NCBI GenBank assembly: GCA_022824925.1
Contig: JAJDYW010000027.1
Span: 49,361 to 113,360 of the forward strand
Source of the DNA: Dehalococcoidia bacterium
GTDB taxonomy: Bacteria > Chloroflexota > Dehalococcoidia > Tepidiformales > Tepidiformaceae
Direction: 5' to 3'
DNA length: 64,000 nt
The position numbers were made by a program, and so were the translations under genes. The notes beneath the pieces were generated by a model, which saw nothing but the letters and a program-made list of their open reading frames with translations, ran no database searches and was not told the origin of the DNA. Every line of letters begins with the position of its first letter. Position 1 is the first letter of the stretch. Positions 28,322 through 37,860 of this stretch are shown here, one piece after another.

Positions 28322-29602
28322 GTGAGCCGTTCACTCCTGCTCGTCCCCGCGCTGGCGGTTGTGCTGGCGGTCGCCTGTGGTGGCGCCCCCGACCCCGCGC
28401 CCGCGCCCACATCCGCCTCCCCCTCTCCCGCCACTCCCGCCGCCTCCAGCGAGGATGCGTGCCCCTACGCCGCTCACACCGACCCCTCGGGCAACGTCGA
28501 CATCATCAATGCGCCCCCGGACTTCTGCCGCGACTGGCCCAACCAGGACTGGTCCCGGCACACCGTGTCCTTCGGCCAGATCATCCGCGGCTGTAGTGCC
28601 CGCGACTGCATCATCGCCCTCGACGCGCCGGGGGCTGTCTCTACCGATGGCCCCTACGGCGTCGCCCGCTTCGCCCCCGTGGCAGAAGTCGACTACGGCC
28701 ACGAGATGCCCATCGCCGTCCTCCGCATCGGCGAGGTGGCGCGCGGGTACCCCATCCACATCCTCACCCACCACGAGATCGTCAACGACGAGGTCGCCGG
28801 CGTGCCCGTCGTCGCCTCCTTCTGCCCCCTCTGCAACACCGCCCTCGCCTTCGATCGGCGCGTCGACGGCGCCGTCCTCGACTTCGGCGTCTCCGGAAAC
28901 CTGCGCTTCTCCGACCTCATCATGTGGGACCGCCAGACGGAGACGTGGTGGCAGCAGGCCACCGGCGAAGGCATCGTCGGCCGCCACGCCGGCGTCTTCC
29001 TCGAGCCGCTCAGCATGAGCGTTCTCTCCTTCGGCGACTTCCGCCGCGCCTTCCCCGCAGCCGACATCCTCACCGAGGACACCGGCTTCAGCTTCCTCTA
29101 CGGCAGCAATCCGTACGTGAACTACGACAGCGCCACGTCGCCGCCCGTCGCCACCCGCATCGTCAACCGGGGCATCCCGCCGCTCACCCGCGTCGTGGGC
29201 CTTCTCGCCGGCGAGGTCGCCGTCGCCGTGCCCTACACGGTCCTGCAGGAAGTCGGCGTTGCGACCGTCGACCTTGCGGGAACCACGGTCGTCGTCCTCT
29301 GGGCGCCGGGCACGCGCTCGCCCCTCGACCAGTACGACATCGCCGCCTCGCGTGACATCGGCAGCGCTGCCGCCTACCTCCCCGAGGCCGGTGGCCGCCC
29401 CCTCACCCTCTCCCCCGACCCCGGCAACCCCGGTCACTTCCGCGACGCCGAGACCGACTCCCGCTGGGACGTGACCGGCCTCGCCGTCGACGGGCCCCTC
29501 GCCGGCTCCCGCCTCCCCCCGTTCGACCATGGCACGCCGTTCTGGTTCGCCTGGGCTGCGTTCAACCCCCACACCACCACCTGGGAGCCCCCTTCCCCCT
29601 GA
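28322..29602 (+). CDS. DUF3179 domain-containing lipoprotein
   Basis: Signal LLLVPALAVVLAVACGG; HEMPIAVLRIGEVARGYPIHILTHHEIVNDEVAGVPVVASFCPLCNTALAFDRRV; GTG start. Confidence 0.88.
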   Translation: MSRSLLLVPALAVVLAVACGGAPDPAPAPTSASPSPATPAASSEDACPYAAHTDPSGNVDIINAPPDFCRDWPNQDWSRHTVSFGQIIRGCSARDCIIALDAPGAVSTDGPYGVARFAPVAEVDYGHEMPIAVLRIGEVARGYPIHILTHHEIVNDEVAGVPVVASFCPLCNTALAFDRRVDGAVLDFGVSGNLRFSDLIMWDRQTETWWQQATGEGIVGRHAGVFLEPLSMSVLSFGDFRRAFPAADILTEDTGFSFLYGSNPYVNYDSATSPPVATRIVNRGIPPLTRVVGLLAGEVAVAVPYTVLQEVGVATVDLAGTTVVVLWAPGTRSPLDQYDIAASRDIGSAAAYLPEAGGRPLTLSPDPGNPGHFRDAETDSRWDVTGLAVDGPLAGSRLPPFDHGTPFWFAWAAFNPHTTTWEPPSP

Positions 29603-29657
29603 GTGCCCACCGCCCCCCGCCGCTACCCCCAAGCCGGTAGGCTAGCGCTGTCGCCAC

Positions 29658-29674
29658 GGGCGGTAAGACCGCCC
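29658..29674 (+). promoter_or_regulatory. Leader hairpin upstream of LLM gene
   Basis: GGGCGGT-AAG-ACCGCCC downstream of TAGGCT (29638-29643), before GGGAGG. Confidence 0.35.
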
Positions 29675-29691
29675 CGACCAGGGAGGTCTGC

Positions 29692-30579
29692 ATGAAATTC
29701 GGCCTGACGTACTGGCCCACCCACTGGAACGCGAACGTCGTCACCGTCGCCCGCGAGGCTGAGCGCCTTGGCTTCGACTCGCTCTTCATCCCCGAGCACT
29801 CGCACATACCCGTGGATACGGAATTTCCCCTCGCCCCCGAGGTGCCGATGCTCTACAAGAGCATGTTCGACCCCTTCGTCTCCCTGGCCGCCGCAGCCGC
29901 CGTCACGGAGAACCTGAAGGTCGGCACCGCGATTGCCCTCATCCCCCAGCGCGACCCCATCCACACGGCCAAGGAGGTCGCCACGCTCGACCAGATCTCC
30001 AACGGACGCGTCGTCCTCGGTATCGGCGCCGGCTGGAACGCTCAGGAGATGGAGGCGCACGGCACCGACCCCTCGACGCGCTTCCGCCTTATGCGCGAGA
30101 AGGTCGAGGCGATCAAGACCCTGTGGACGGAGGAGGTCGCCGAGTACCACGGCCGCCACGTCGATATCCCGCCAACCTGGCAGTGGCCCAAGCCCGTCCA
30201 GGACCCCCATCCGCCCATCCTCGTGGGCGGCGCCGGTCCCAACGTCCTCAACCGCGTTGTCAGCTACGGCGATGGCTGGCTGCCCGCGGTCAGCCTGACC
30301 TTCAATGAGGGTCTGCGCGGCCGCGTCACCCCCGTCGAGGAGTTCCCGGACGATGTCGCGGAGCTCCAGCGCCTCGCCGAGGAGCGCGGCAAGCCCCGCC
30401 CCCAGGTCCAGTGCGGCGTCGAGATCACCAGCCGCATCCCCCTGGAGCAGCTCGAAGAGATGGGCGTCACCCGCCTCGTGGTGAACTTCGCCGGCGCCGG
30501 CTCCGACGGCATCGGCGAAGAAGAGGTCCGCCCCGCCCTCGAGAGCGCCTGGGAACGGATCGACAAGCTCTCCGGCTAG
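29692..30579 (+). CDS. LLM class (putative F420-dependent) oxidoreductase, tandem copy 1
   Basis: MKFGLTYWPTHWN, FDSLFIPEHSHIP, TAIALIPQRDPIHTAKEVATLDQISNGRVVLGIGAGWN. Confidence 0.94.
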   Translation: MKFGLTYWPTHWNANVVTVAREAERLGFDSLFIPEHSHIPVDTEFPLAPEVPMLYKSMFDPFVSLAAAAAVTENLKVGTAIALIPQRDPIHTAKEVATLDQISNGRVVLGIGAGWNAQEMEAHGTDPSTRFRLMREKVEAIKTLWTEEVAEYHGRHVDIPPTWQWPKPVQDPHPPILVGGAGPNVLNRVVSYGDGWLPAVSLTFNEGLRGRVTPVEEFPDDVAELQRLAEERGKPRPQVQCGVEITSRIPLEQLEEMGVTRLVVNFAGAGSDGIGEEEVRPALESAWERIDKLSG

Positions 30580-30609
30580 AGAAGCCACCACAAACCCAGG
30601 GAGGTCTGC

Positions 30610-31497
30610 TTGGAATTCGGCCTGACGTATTCACCCACCCACTACAACGCCGGCGTCGTCACCGTCGCCCGCGAGGCCGAGCGACTAGGCTTCGAGTCGC
30701 TCTTCGTGCCCGAGCACTCGCACATGCCCCTCGCGACCGACTTCCCTCTCGCTCCCGAGACCCCCATGGTCTACAAGTCCATGTACGACCCCTTCGTGGC
30801 GCTGGCTGCCGCGGCGGCGGTCACCGAGAACCTGAAGGTCGGCACCTCCATCGCCCTCATCCCCCAGCGCGACCCCATCCACACCGCCAAGGAGGTCGCC
30901 ACCCTCGACCAGATCTCCAACGGGCGCGTCGTCCTCGGGATCGGCGCCGGCTGGAACGAGGAGGAGATGGAAGCGCACGGCACCGATCCGAGGACGCGCT
31001 TCCGCCTCATGCGCGAGAAGGTCGAGGCGATCAAGACCCTGTGGACTCAGGAGGTCGCCGAATACCACGGCCGCCACGTCGACATCCCGCCGACCTGGCA
31101 GTGGCCCAAGCCCGTGCAGGACCCCCACCCGCCCATCCTGATGGGAGGCGCCGGCCCCAACGTCCTCAACCGCGTGGTGAACTACTGCGACGGCTGGCTC
31201 CCGGCCGTCCACATGAGCTTCACCGAGGACTTGCGCGGCCGCTTCACCCCCATCGAGGAGTTTCCCGACGAGGTCGCGAAGCTGCAGCGCCTCGCCGAGG
31301 AGCGCGGCAAACCCCGCCCCGAGGTCCAGTGCGGCGTCGACATCACCAGCCGCATTCCCCTGGAACAGCTTGAGGAGATGGGTGTGACCCGCCTCATGGT
31401 GGGCCTCGCCGGCCCGGCCCTCGAGGGCGTCAACGACGAGGACGTCCGCCCCGCCGTCGAGCGCGCCCGCGAGCGCGTCGACGCGCTCACCGGCTAG
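30610..31497 (+). CDS. LLM class (putative F420-dependent) oxidoreductase, tandem copy 2
   Basis: Very similar to copy 1; TTG start with GGGAGG upstream. Confidence 0.93.
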   Translation: MEFGLTYSPTHYNAGVVTVAREAERLGFESLFVPEHSHMPLATDFPLAPETPMVYKSMYDPFVALAAAAAVTENLKVGTSIALIPQRDPIHTAKEVATLDQISNGRVVLGIGAGWNEEEMEAHGTDPRTRFRLMREKVEAIKTLWTQEVAEYHGRHVDIPPTWQWPKPVQDPHPPILMGGAGPNVLNRVVNYCDGWLPAVHMSFTEDLRGRFTPIEEFPDEVAKLQRLAEERGKPRPEVQCGVDITSRIPLEQLEEMGVTRLMVGLAGPALEGVNDEDVRPAVERARERVDALTG

Positions 31498-31528
31498 GAA
31501 ACTGCCAGCAGCCACCGGGAGGTCTCTC

Positions 31529-32413
31529 ATGGAGTTCGGCCTGAACTACGCGCCAACGCACTACAACGCGAGCATCGTGAACGTCGCCCGCGAGGCCGAG
31601 CGCGTTGGCTTCGAGTGCCTCGGCGTGCCCGAGCACTCGCACATGCCCCTTGCCACCGACTTCCCCCTCGCCGCCGAGACGCCCATGGGCTACAAGAGCA
31701 TGTTCGACCCCTTCGTCTCGCTGGCTGCGGCCGCCGCCATCACCGAGAAGATCAAGGTCATCACCTGCCTCGCCCTCGTTCCCCAGCGGGACACCATCCA
31801 CACCGCCAAGGAGATCTCCACGCTCGACCAGATCTCCAACGGGCGCGTCGTGTTCGGCATCGGCGCCGGCTGGAACTTCGAGGAGATGGAGGCGCACGGC
31901 GTCGATCCCTCCACCCGCTTCCGCCTCATGCGCGAGAAGATCGAGGCCATGAAGGTGCTCTGGACGGAGGAGGTGGCCGAGTACCACGGGCGCCACGTCG
32001 ACATTCCGCCCACCTGGCAATGGCCCAAGCCCGTCCAGGACCCCCACCCACCCATCATCCTCGGCGGCGCCGGCCCCACTGTCCTCAACCGCGTCGTCAA
32101 CTACTGCGACGGCTGGCTCCCCGCCGTCCACATGAACTTCACCGAGGACCTGCGCGGCCGCTTCACCCCCCTCGAGGAGTTCCCCGACGAGGCGGCCAGG
32201 CTCATGCGGCTGGCCGAGGAGCAGGGAAAGCCCCGGCCCCAGATCCAGTGCAGCACCGCCGTCCTCGACCGCATGCCCCTCGGCCAGCTCGAGGAGATCG
32301 GTGTGACCCGCCTGATGATGGGCCGCGAGTCCTACCTCGCAAAGCTCCAGGACGACGAGGTTCCCGCCGCCATGGAGCGGCTGCGGGAGGAGCTCGACAG
32401 GGCCATCAGCTGA
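31529..32413 (+). CDS. LLM class (putative F420-dependent) oxidoreductase, tandem copy 3
   Basis: MEFGLNYAPTHYNASIVNVAREAERVGFECLGVPEHSHMP...TLDQISNGRVVFGIGAGWN. Confidence 0.94.
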   Translation: MEFGLNYAPTHYNASIVNVAREAERVGFECLGVPEHSHMPLATDFPLAAETPMGYKSMFDPFVSLAAAAAITEKIKVITCLALVPQRDTIHTAKEISTLDQISNGRVVFGIGAGWNFEEMEAHGVDPSTRFRLMREKIEAMKVLWTEEVAEYHGRHVDIPPTWQWPKPVQDPHPPIILGGAGPTVLNRVVNYCDGWLPAVHMNFTEDLRGRFTPLEEFPDEAARLMRLAEEQGKPRPQIQCSTAVLDRMPLGQLEEIGVTRLMMGRESYLAKLQDDEVPAAMERLREELDRAIS

Positions 32414-32416
32414 TCG

Positions 32417-32923
32417 TCAGGGCGCGGCAATCTCCAGCGCGCCCAGCGCCTTCGCCGTCTCCTGGCAGGTGAAGACATAAGCCGCCGCCCCCACGTCGCC
32501 CGCCAGCATCGCCTCGCCCAGTGCCCGCATGAGCGTGGCGAACACGGAGAAGCGCAGCCCTTCCCGCGCCCGCCATGCCCGCGAGACCTCGTCCCGCCCG
32601 TGCATCGCCCGCAGCTCCGACGGCAGGTAGAGCCCCGAGCCCTGCGCCAGCCGGTGCGTGGCCAGCACGGCGTGCGCCCGCGGGTCCACGTGCGAGCTGT
32701 GCGGGAACGTGTCCGCGTTCGTGATCGGGAAGCGCTGGAAGGCGTCCTTCATCCACGTCTCCGAACGCTCCTCCGCCCGCTCCGCCTCCCCGATCGCGCC
32801 GTCGGCGTCGGCCAGCTCTCCTTTCATCGCCCCCGCGTCCCCGAGCCGCTCCGCCAGGAAGCCTAGCGCCCCCTCCCCGCCCGACTCCTCCAGCCGCGCC
32901 TCCAGGTCCGCGAGCAGCGTCAC
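32417..32923 (-). CDS. Hypothetical protein
   Basis: 168-aa ORF filling the gap before an LLM gene on the same strand; no family recognised. Confidence 0.55.
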   Translation of the reverse strand: MTLLADLEARLEESGGEGALGFLAERLGDAGAMKGELADADGAIGEAERAEERSETWMKDAFQRFPITNADTFPHSSHVDPRAHAVLATHRLAQGSGLYLPSELRAMHGRDEVSRAWRAREGLRFSVFATLMRALGEAMLAGDVGAAAYVFTCQETAKALGALEIAAP

Positions 32924-32938
32924 CGTCCCCCTCCCTCG

Positions 32939-33856
32939 CTACAGGTCGCGGACCCGCTCCGCCACCTCGGCGGCGAGATATTCGGGCACCTCGTCCGAGT
33001 CGAAGTCGAACTGCTGGAACTCGATCTCGTCCAGCCCCAGCTCCCCGAACTGCCCCAGGGTGTCGACCACCTCGTCCGCCGTGCCCCCGACCGCAGCGGC
33101 AGCGGCGCCGCCTCCGCCCAGCCCCTTGCTCGCGAGCACGTCCCGGATGTGTTTGATGGCGGCCTCGTTCGGCCCCACCAGCCCGAAGGTCATCATCGAG
33201 CGCCTGATGCTGGCCGGGTCGCGCCCCACCGCCTCGCAGTGCCGCTCCAGCACCTCGCACTTTCGCCGGTAGTCGTCGAGCGGCATGGCGGGCGTGTTCC
33301 ACTCGTCCGCGAACTCCGCCACCAGCCGCAGCGTCCGCCGCTCCCCGCTGCCCCCGACCAGGATCGGCGGCCGCCCCGCCGCCGGCTTGGGGAGTGAGTC
33401 GGCGTTCTCGATCCGGTAGTGCTCCCCCTCGTACGAGGCCGGTCCCTCGCTCCAGAGGGCCCGCATCACCTCGATCGCCTCCGTCAGCCGGTCGAACCGC
33501 TCCTTCGTGCCCGGAAAGTCCAGCCCGTAGGCGGCGTGCTCGCCGGCGTTCCAGCCCGCGCCGACCCCCATCACGAAGCGCCCTCCGCTGAGCAGGTCGA
33601 TCTGCGCCGCCATCCGCCCCAGGTTCGAGGGATGCCGGAACGTGATCGGCGTCACCAGCGGCCCGAAGCGAATCCGCTCCGTCTCCGCCGCCGCCAGCGT
33701 GAACGAGAGGTACGGATCGAGGCTGTCCTGCTGGTGCGTGGGCATCATGAAGAAGTGGTCCGAACGGAACACCGTCGGGAACCCCAGCCGCTCCGCCGTC
33801 CCGAGGATCCGCCGCCAGTTCTCCCAGTTCAGGCCGTGCTGGCCCTCCACCATCAC
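32939..33856 (-). CDS. LLM class oxidoreductase
   Basis: MMVEGQHGLNWENWRRILGTAERLGFPTVFRSDHFF, IDLLSGGRFVMGVGAGWNAGEHAAYGL. Confidence 0.93.
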   Translation of the reverse strand: MMVEGQHGLNWENWRRILGTAERLGFPTVFRSDHFFMMPTHQQDSLDPYLSFTLAAAETERIRFGPLVTPITFRHPSNLGRMAAQIDLLSGGRFVMGVGAGWNAGEHAAYGLDFPGTKERFDRLTEAIEVMRALWSEGPASYEGEHYRIENADSLPKPAAGRPPILVGGSGERRTLRLVAEFADEWNTPAMPLDDYRRKCEVLERHCEAVGRDPASIRRSMMTFGLVGPNEAAIKHIRDVLASKGLGGGGAAAAAVGGTADEVVDTLGQFGELGLDEIEFQQFDFDSDEVPEYLAAEVAERVRDL

Positions 33857-33947
33857 CCCGACATCTATGCTTCGCCTCCCGCGCTCGGGCGATCCCTCGC
33901 TGCTGCTCGATCCCCGCCGGTCCCGCCTCCTCCGGGAGGTTCCGGCG

Positions 33948-34322
33948 CTACACGACGATCTTGCGGCGCGCGAATTTCCACTCGCCGTCGACCCGTACGA
34001 TCTCGTCCTCGTAGATCGCCGTGAAGACGGTCGCGTTCCCGTCGGTGTTGATCAGGTTCAGGTACGAGCTCATCGTCGCGCTGTCGCCCTCGCCGCAGAT
34101 GACCAGGTTGGTCACGTAGTGCCGCACCGTCGGCATCCCCGTGTTCACGCCCTGCGAGAACTGGATGAGGGCGTCCCGGCCCTGCGAGGTCCCCTGCGGT
34201 GCCTCGATCGCCCCGTCCGCCGTGAACGTATCCGCCCACGCCTCCGCGTTGTGCGAGTCGGTCGCGTGGCAGTACCGCGCGCTCAGGTCCATGATCGCCA
34301 GTTGGTCTTCCGCCGAGAGCAT
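33948..34322 (-). CDS. SnoaL-like/NTF2-family protein
   Basis: AIMDLSARYCHATDSHNAEAWADTFTADGAIEAPQG...RHYVTNLVI...YEDEIVRVDGEWKFARRKI. Confidence 0.85.
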   Translation of the reverse strand: MLSAEDQLAIMDLSARYCHATDSHNAEAWADTFTADGAIEAPQGTSQGRDALIQFSQGVNTGMPTVRHYVTNLVICGEGDSATMSSYLNLINTDGNATVFTAIYEDEIVRVDGEWKFARRKIVV

Positions 34323-34425
34323 CCGGTGCCCCTTCCCATCTCCGGTAGTGGCGGGGCGAACGCCCCCGCCGCGGGGCGATGCTGGCAGGTCGCCCCCCGC
34401 CCGTCAACGGAACGGGCCCGCGCCC

Positions 34426-37400
34426 CTACCCCTCCGTCAGCAGCAGGATCGCCGCGATCCGCCGCGCCGCGTCACGGAAGTGCGCGACCTCTTCCAGCGT
34501 CATGTCGCGCCCGAGCACCTTCCGCTCGCGGTAGGAGAGCCACTTCTTGAGAACCTGGTAGCCGCCGAGCTTGTACTCCCACACCGCCCTGGGCACGTTG
34601 CTCCAGTACGCCCGATCGTTCAGGAACACGTCGAACGTGCTCGGCCCGAGCGTGGCGGTCGCGCCTCCCAGCCACTCTTGCTCCTCGGGAGTGAAGGGGC
34701 GCGCCACGATGCGGCCCTGACCGGGCATGACTGTCTCACCTCGGCCGAAGTGGCCCCAGGCCGCCGTCAGCGCGAAGTCGTCGCCGGCCATGTTGTCCCC
34801 GGCGACGGTCGAGGGCGTGGCGATGGAGGCAAGCTCGGGGCGCAGTTCGCCCGACGTCACGCCCGGCGCCGCCGCATCCACGTCCAGTAGCGCGGCCAGC
34901 GCGCGGCCACGCGCCGCCGATGCCAGCAGCGCCTCCCGCGACTCCTCCCGGTCCACGCCGTTGGGCCAGCCGGGGCAGGGAATGCGCGGCCACCCCATGC
35001 GCAGCGCGCCCGCATTGGCCTCGCGGTAGCCGGGGTCGTGGAGTGTTGCCAGCACGTGGTGGAACAGGTCCTCGACATCCAGCCCGAGGGCGCCCAGGTA
35101 CGCCTGCGCCTCCGGAGAGAGGTTTGCGTGGCGCCTTCCCGTGGGCGCGCCGTCGTCCGACAGCACCGCAAGCCACGCGGGGAAGCAGGTCGCGCCACGG
35201 TCGATGAGGTCGAGGCACCCGGCATTGGGGATCACCTGCGGTGGGGACCACCCCCTGCGGGGCTTTTGCTGCGCCACAAGGGACAGGTTCGCGTCGAACA
35301 CATGGGGCCTGTACTCGGCACGCTTCTCGTCGAGGAGCTTCGTGTCGCGTTCCCAGTAGAGCCAGCGATTGTCGAACGGACGGTAGGCATAGCGCAGGAA
35401 ACCAGACTCCGTTGGTCCGCCCCGTGCGAGCAGTGCCCGCCGTATCCCGGGCCCGTTGAATCTCCCGGCGGTTTTCATCACGGACGGATGTCGTCGCAAG
35501 ATCTCCTCGTCGGGAATGCCCTCATCGAAATAGTCAGCGATGCGCGCCTCAAGCCGGTCACGGTCGATGTCGACAAGAAAAGCGTCGCGGCTGGTCTTGA
35601 TGCCTGGGAACGACTGCGGGAACAGATCGGGCAGCTCAGGCCACTGGAACCATCCCTCGCTTGTCGTCGTTGGAGCGAAGGGCAAGCCCAGACCGACGAC
35701 GGGCTCGACGGGTTCGTAGAGCGTTTCAGGAGCTGCTTCCGCCGTCTCCGTTAGCTGGGCGGGCTTTGTCTCGCCCCAGAGATGGCGGAAGGCGACCTCC
35801 CGTGCGGATGCGTGGTCCGCCTTTCGGATCAGAGTCGCGATGGCGGTACCAACCTGAATGCCAACCGGATCCTCGGGTGTCGAGAAGATGCTGGGATCGG
35901 GTGACCCGTCTGGTGTCGTCTTGCCTGTCTTGAAGCGGTCGCCATTGAGGCAGTCGATGCGGATGTCATCGAACGCCTCCAAGTAGCGCTCCCGCATTCC
36001 CGTGTGCGAGAGCCCGTCCAGCCATGAGTAGTTGCTGATGAAGCACACCACCCCCCTGCCCGTCTTCTCCGCGATGCGCCGCTCGGCCATGCGGAAGAAG
36101 CGGACGTAGAGATCGTTCAGCCCCTGGCCGGCGGGCTTCGCCACCCGCTTCACCGCGCGGTACGCCTCCGAGAGTTCGCGTTCCTCGTCAACGGCCATGC
36201 CCGCGAAGCCGTTGTAGGGCGGGTTGCCGAGGATCACGAGGATCGGCGTCTGCTGCTTCACCTCGTCCGCGTGGTCGCGCTCCCTCTCCATCTCCGAGAA
36301 GGGGAGCGGCTTCGACGTGCGCGGCTCCCAGCCCGTCAGCGCGTTCGTGAGGTAGATGGCTGGGCGGGCGCCACCCTGCTCCGGCAGCACCGCGTCGAGC
36401 TCGCGCAGCGTAATCCCGACCTGCATGTGGGCAATGACATACGGCGCCGACATGATCTCGAAGCCGAAGACCCGCTCCGTCGCCGCCTTGCGGAGGTGGT
36501 CGCCCCGCAGCGCCCCCGCGTCTCCGAGGTTCGCGTTGATCCGCCGCAGCGTCTCGGCAAGGTACGCGCCCGTTCCGCAGCAGGGATCCAGCACGTACAC
36601 GTTCTCCGCCGCCAGCCCCTCGGCGATGCCAAGGTCGTCCTTCAGCGCGCGGTCGACGCGCGCGACCATGTAGCGCACCACCTCGGGCGGCGTGTACCAG
36701 ACCCCCAACTGCTTCCGCAGATCGGGGTCGAACGCCTCCAGGAACGGCTCGTAGAAGTAGGGGACGGCCTCGCCCTCCCGAAACTGCTGGAAGAATGCCG
36801 TGCGATCGACGCGATCGAGCGCCGACGCCGTCCAGTCCAGCACCTCCACGAGTCGCAGTGGCTGCAGCTGGCCCGGCGACGCCATCTGCTGGAAGAGTTC
36901 CTGCAGCACGGGAACGTTCAGGTTCCAGACGGTGTCACGCCAGCGGAACTCGCCCGCGGTCGTCAGCCGCTCGCGGGCCCACAGCACCCAGGCGGAGAAC
37001 ATCCCGTAGAACAGCGTCTGCACGAGCGTCGAGCGGAAAAAGTGGTCGCCATCGTCACCCTCGAAGCGCACGCCCAGCGTTGCCTCGAGCGCGGCGCGAA
37101 TGCTGGCGAGTTGTGGAGCGTCGCCGGCGGCCTCGACGCGCTCCAGCGCGTCCCTCGCGTACGAAGCAAGTTGGGCGGCCAGGATTCGTGGCTGGGCAAT
37201 CGCGGCGTTGTGGCTGAGCGCGCGGTAGAGGAACTCGCCCAGACCCATGCGAGCCGTCCGCGTCTGGGCATCCCGCCGGTTCACCAGCAGGAAGAACGCC
37301 TCTTCGCTCTCCGCCAGCGTGAACGACTCAAGGGTGACGCGCTCCCCATCCGTACTCTCCCCCTGGAGCAGGAACTCGCGCAGATTGGTCACGAGGACGA

Positions 37401-37743
37401 GGCCGTAGAGGCCCCGGTAGCGGCGAACCTGCTCGCCCGCCGCCGTCTCGCGGGCGTCCTTGTCGGGCCCCTTCACCTCCACCACGCCGCGTTCGGGCAG
37501 CGGTCGATCCTCGCCCTTCCGCAGCTGGCGGGCGCCGTAGAGCCCCATGTCGGGGTGGCCCGCTCCCATGTCCTTCAGTTCGATCTCGCAGCGGACCTTC
37601 GGGTCGAGCGTCTCCCCAATGGCGTTGAGCAGGTTCGCGAGCGCCGGATAGTAGGACCGCTCGGTGGCGCTGCCGCTGGCGCGGGTGGCGGCCACCGCCT
37701 CGAAGTAGGCCCCGACCGCCGCCGTGCGCTTCGCGGATGTCAT
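34426..37743 (-). CDS. Single-chain Type IIG/Type ISP-like restriction-modification enzyme (PD-(D/E)xK nuclease + N6-adenine methyltransferase + specificity domain)
   Basis: GHPDMGLYG...RGVVEVKGPD (PD-(D/E)xK), VLDPCCGTGAYLAETL (SAM motif I), ILVILGNPPYNGFAG (NPPY motif IV); C-terminal target-recognition-like region; no helicase motifs seen. Confidence 0.88.
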   Translation of the reverse strand: MTSAKRTAAVGAYFEAVAATRASGSATERSYYPALANLLNAIGETLDPKVRCEIELKDMGAGHPDMGLYGARQLRKGEDRPLPERGVVEVKGPDKDARETAAGEQVRRYRGLYGLVLVTNLREFLLQGESTDGERVTLESFTLAESEEAFFLLVNRRDAQTRTARMGLGEFLYRALSHNAAIAQPRILAAQLASYARDALERVEAAGDAPQLASIRAALEATLGVRFEGDDGDHFFRSTLVQTLFYGMFSAWVLWARERLTTAGEFRWRDTVWNLNVPVLQELFQQMASPGQLQPLRLVEVLDWTASALDRVDRTAFFQQFREGEAVPYFYEPFLEAFDPDLRKQLGVWYTPPEVVRYMVARVDRALKDDLGIAEGLAAENVYVLDPCCGTGAYLAETLRRINANLGDAGALRGDHLRKAATERVFGFEIMSAPYVIAHMQVGITLRELDAVLPEQGGARPAIYLTNALTGWEPRTSKPLPFSEMERERDHADEVKQQTPILVILGNPPYNGFAGMAVDEERELSEAYRAVKRVAKPAGQGLNDLYVRFFRMAERRIAEKTGRGVVCFISNYSWLDGLSHTGMRERYLEAFDDIRIDCLNGDRFKTGKTTPDGSPDPSIFSTPEDPVGIQVGTAIATLIRKADHASAREVAFRHLWGETKPAQLTETAEAAPETLYEPVEPVVGLGLPFAPTTTSEGWFQWPELPDLFPQSFPGIKTSRDAFLVDIDRDRLEARIADYFDEGIPDEEILRRHPSVMKTAGRFNGPGIRRALLARGGPTESGFLRYAYRPFDNRWLYWERDTKLLDEKRAEYRPHVFDANLSLVAQQKPRRGWSPPQVIPNAGCLDLIDRGATCFPAWLAVLSDDGAPTGRRHANLSPEAQAYLGALGLDVEDLFHHVLATLHDPGYREANAGALRMGWPRIPCPGWPNGVDREESREALLASAARGRALAALLDVDAAAPGVTSGELRPELASIATPSTVAGDNMAGDDFALTAAWGHFGRGETVMPGQGRIVARPFTPEEQEWLGGATATLGPSTFDVFLNDRAYWSNVPRAVWEYKLGGYQVLKKWLSYRERKVLGRDMTLEEVAHFRDAARRIAAILLLTEG

Positions 37744-37860
37744 GCGCGCCTCCCCGGGGACTTATACCAAAGACGGCCGTGGGGAGCGCCCGTCAACGCA
37801 ACCGCCGCGATGCTCCCGTGCTGTAAGGTGCGCCGGAGCCCCAGCCGGGGCGGGAGGCAC

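Noticed and set aside
34340-34425. GC-rich hairpins between the SnoaL gene and the restriction-modification gene as a possible ncRNA
   Set aside because: Only generic GC-rich pairing; no conserved blocks or promoter visible.
36271-37860. Upstream part of the 838-aa plus-strand ORF ending at 38787
   Set aside because: Only the last 309 residues (from GTG 37861) are a real LLM protein; the upstream part is antisense to the restriction-modification gene.
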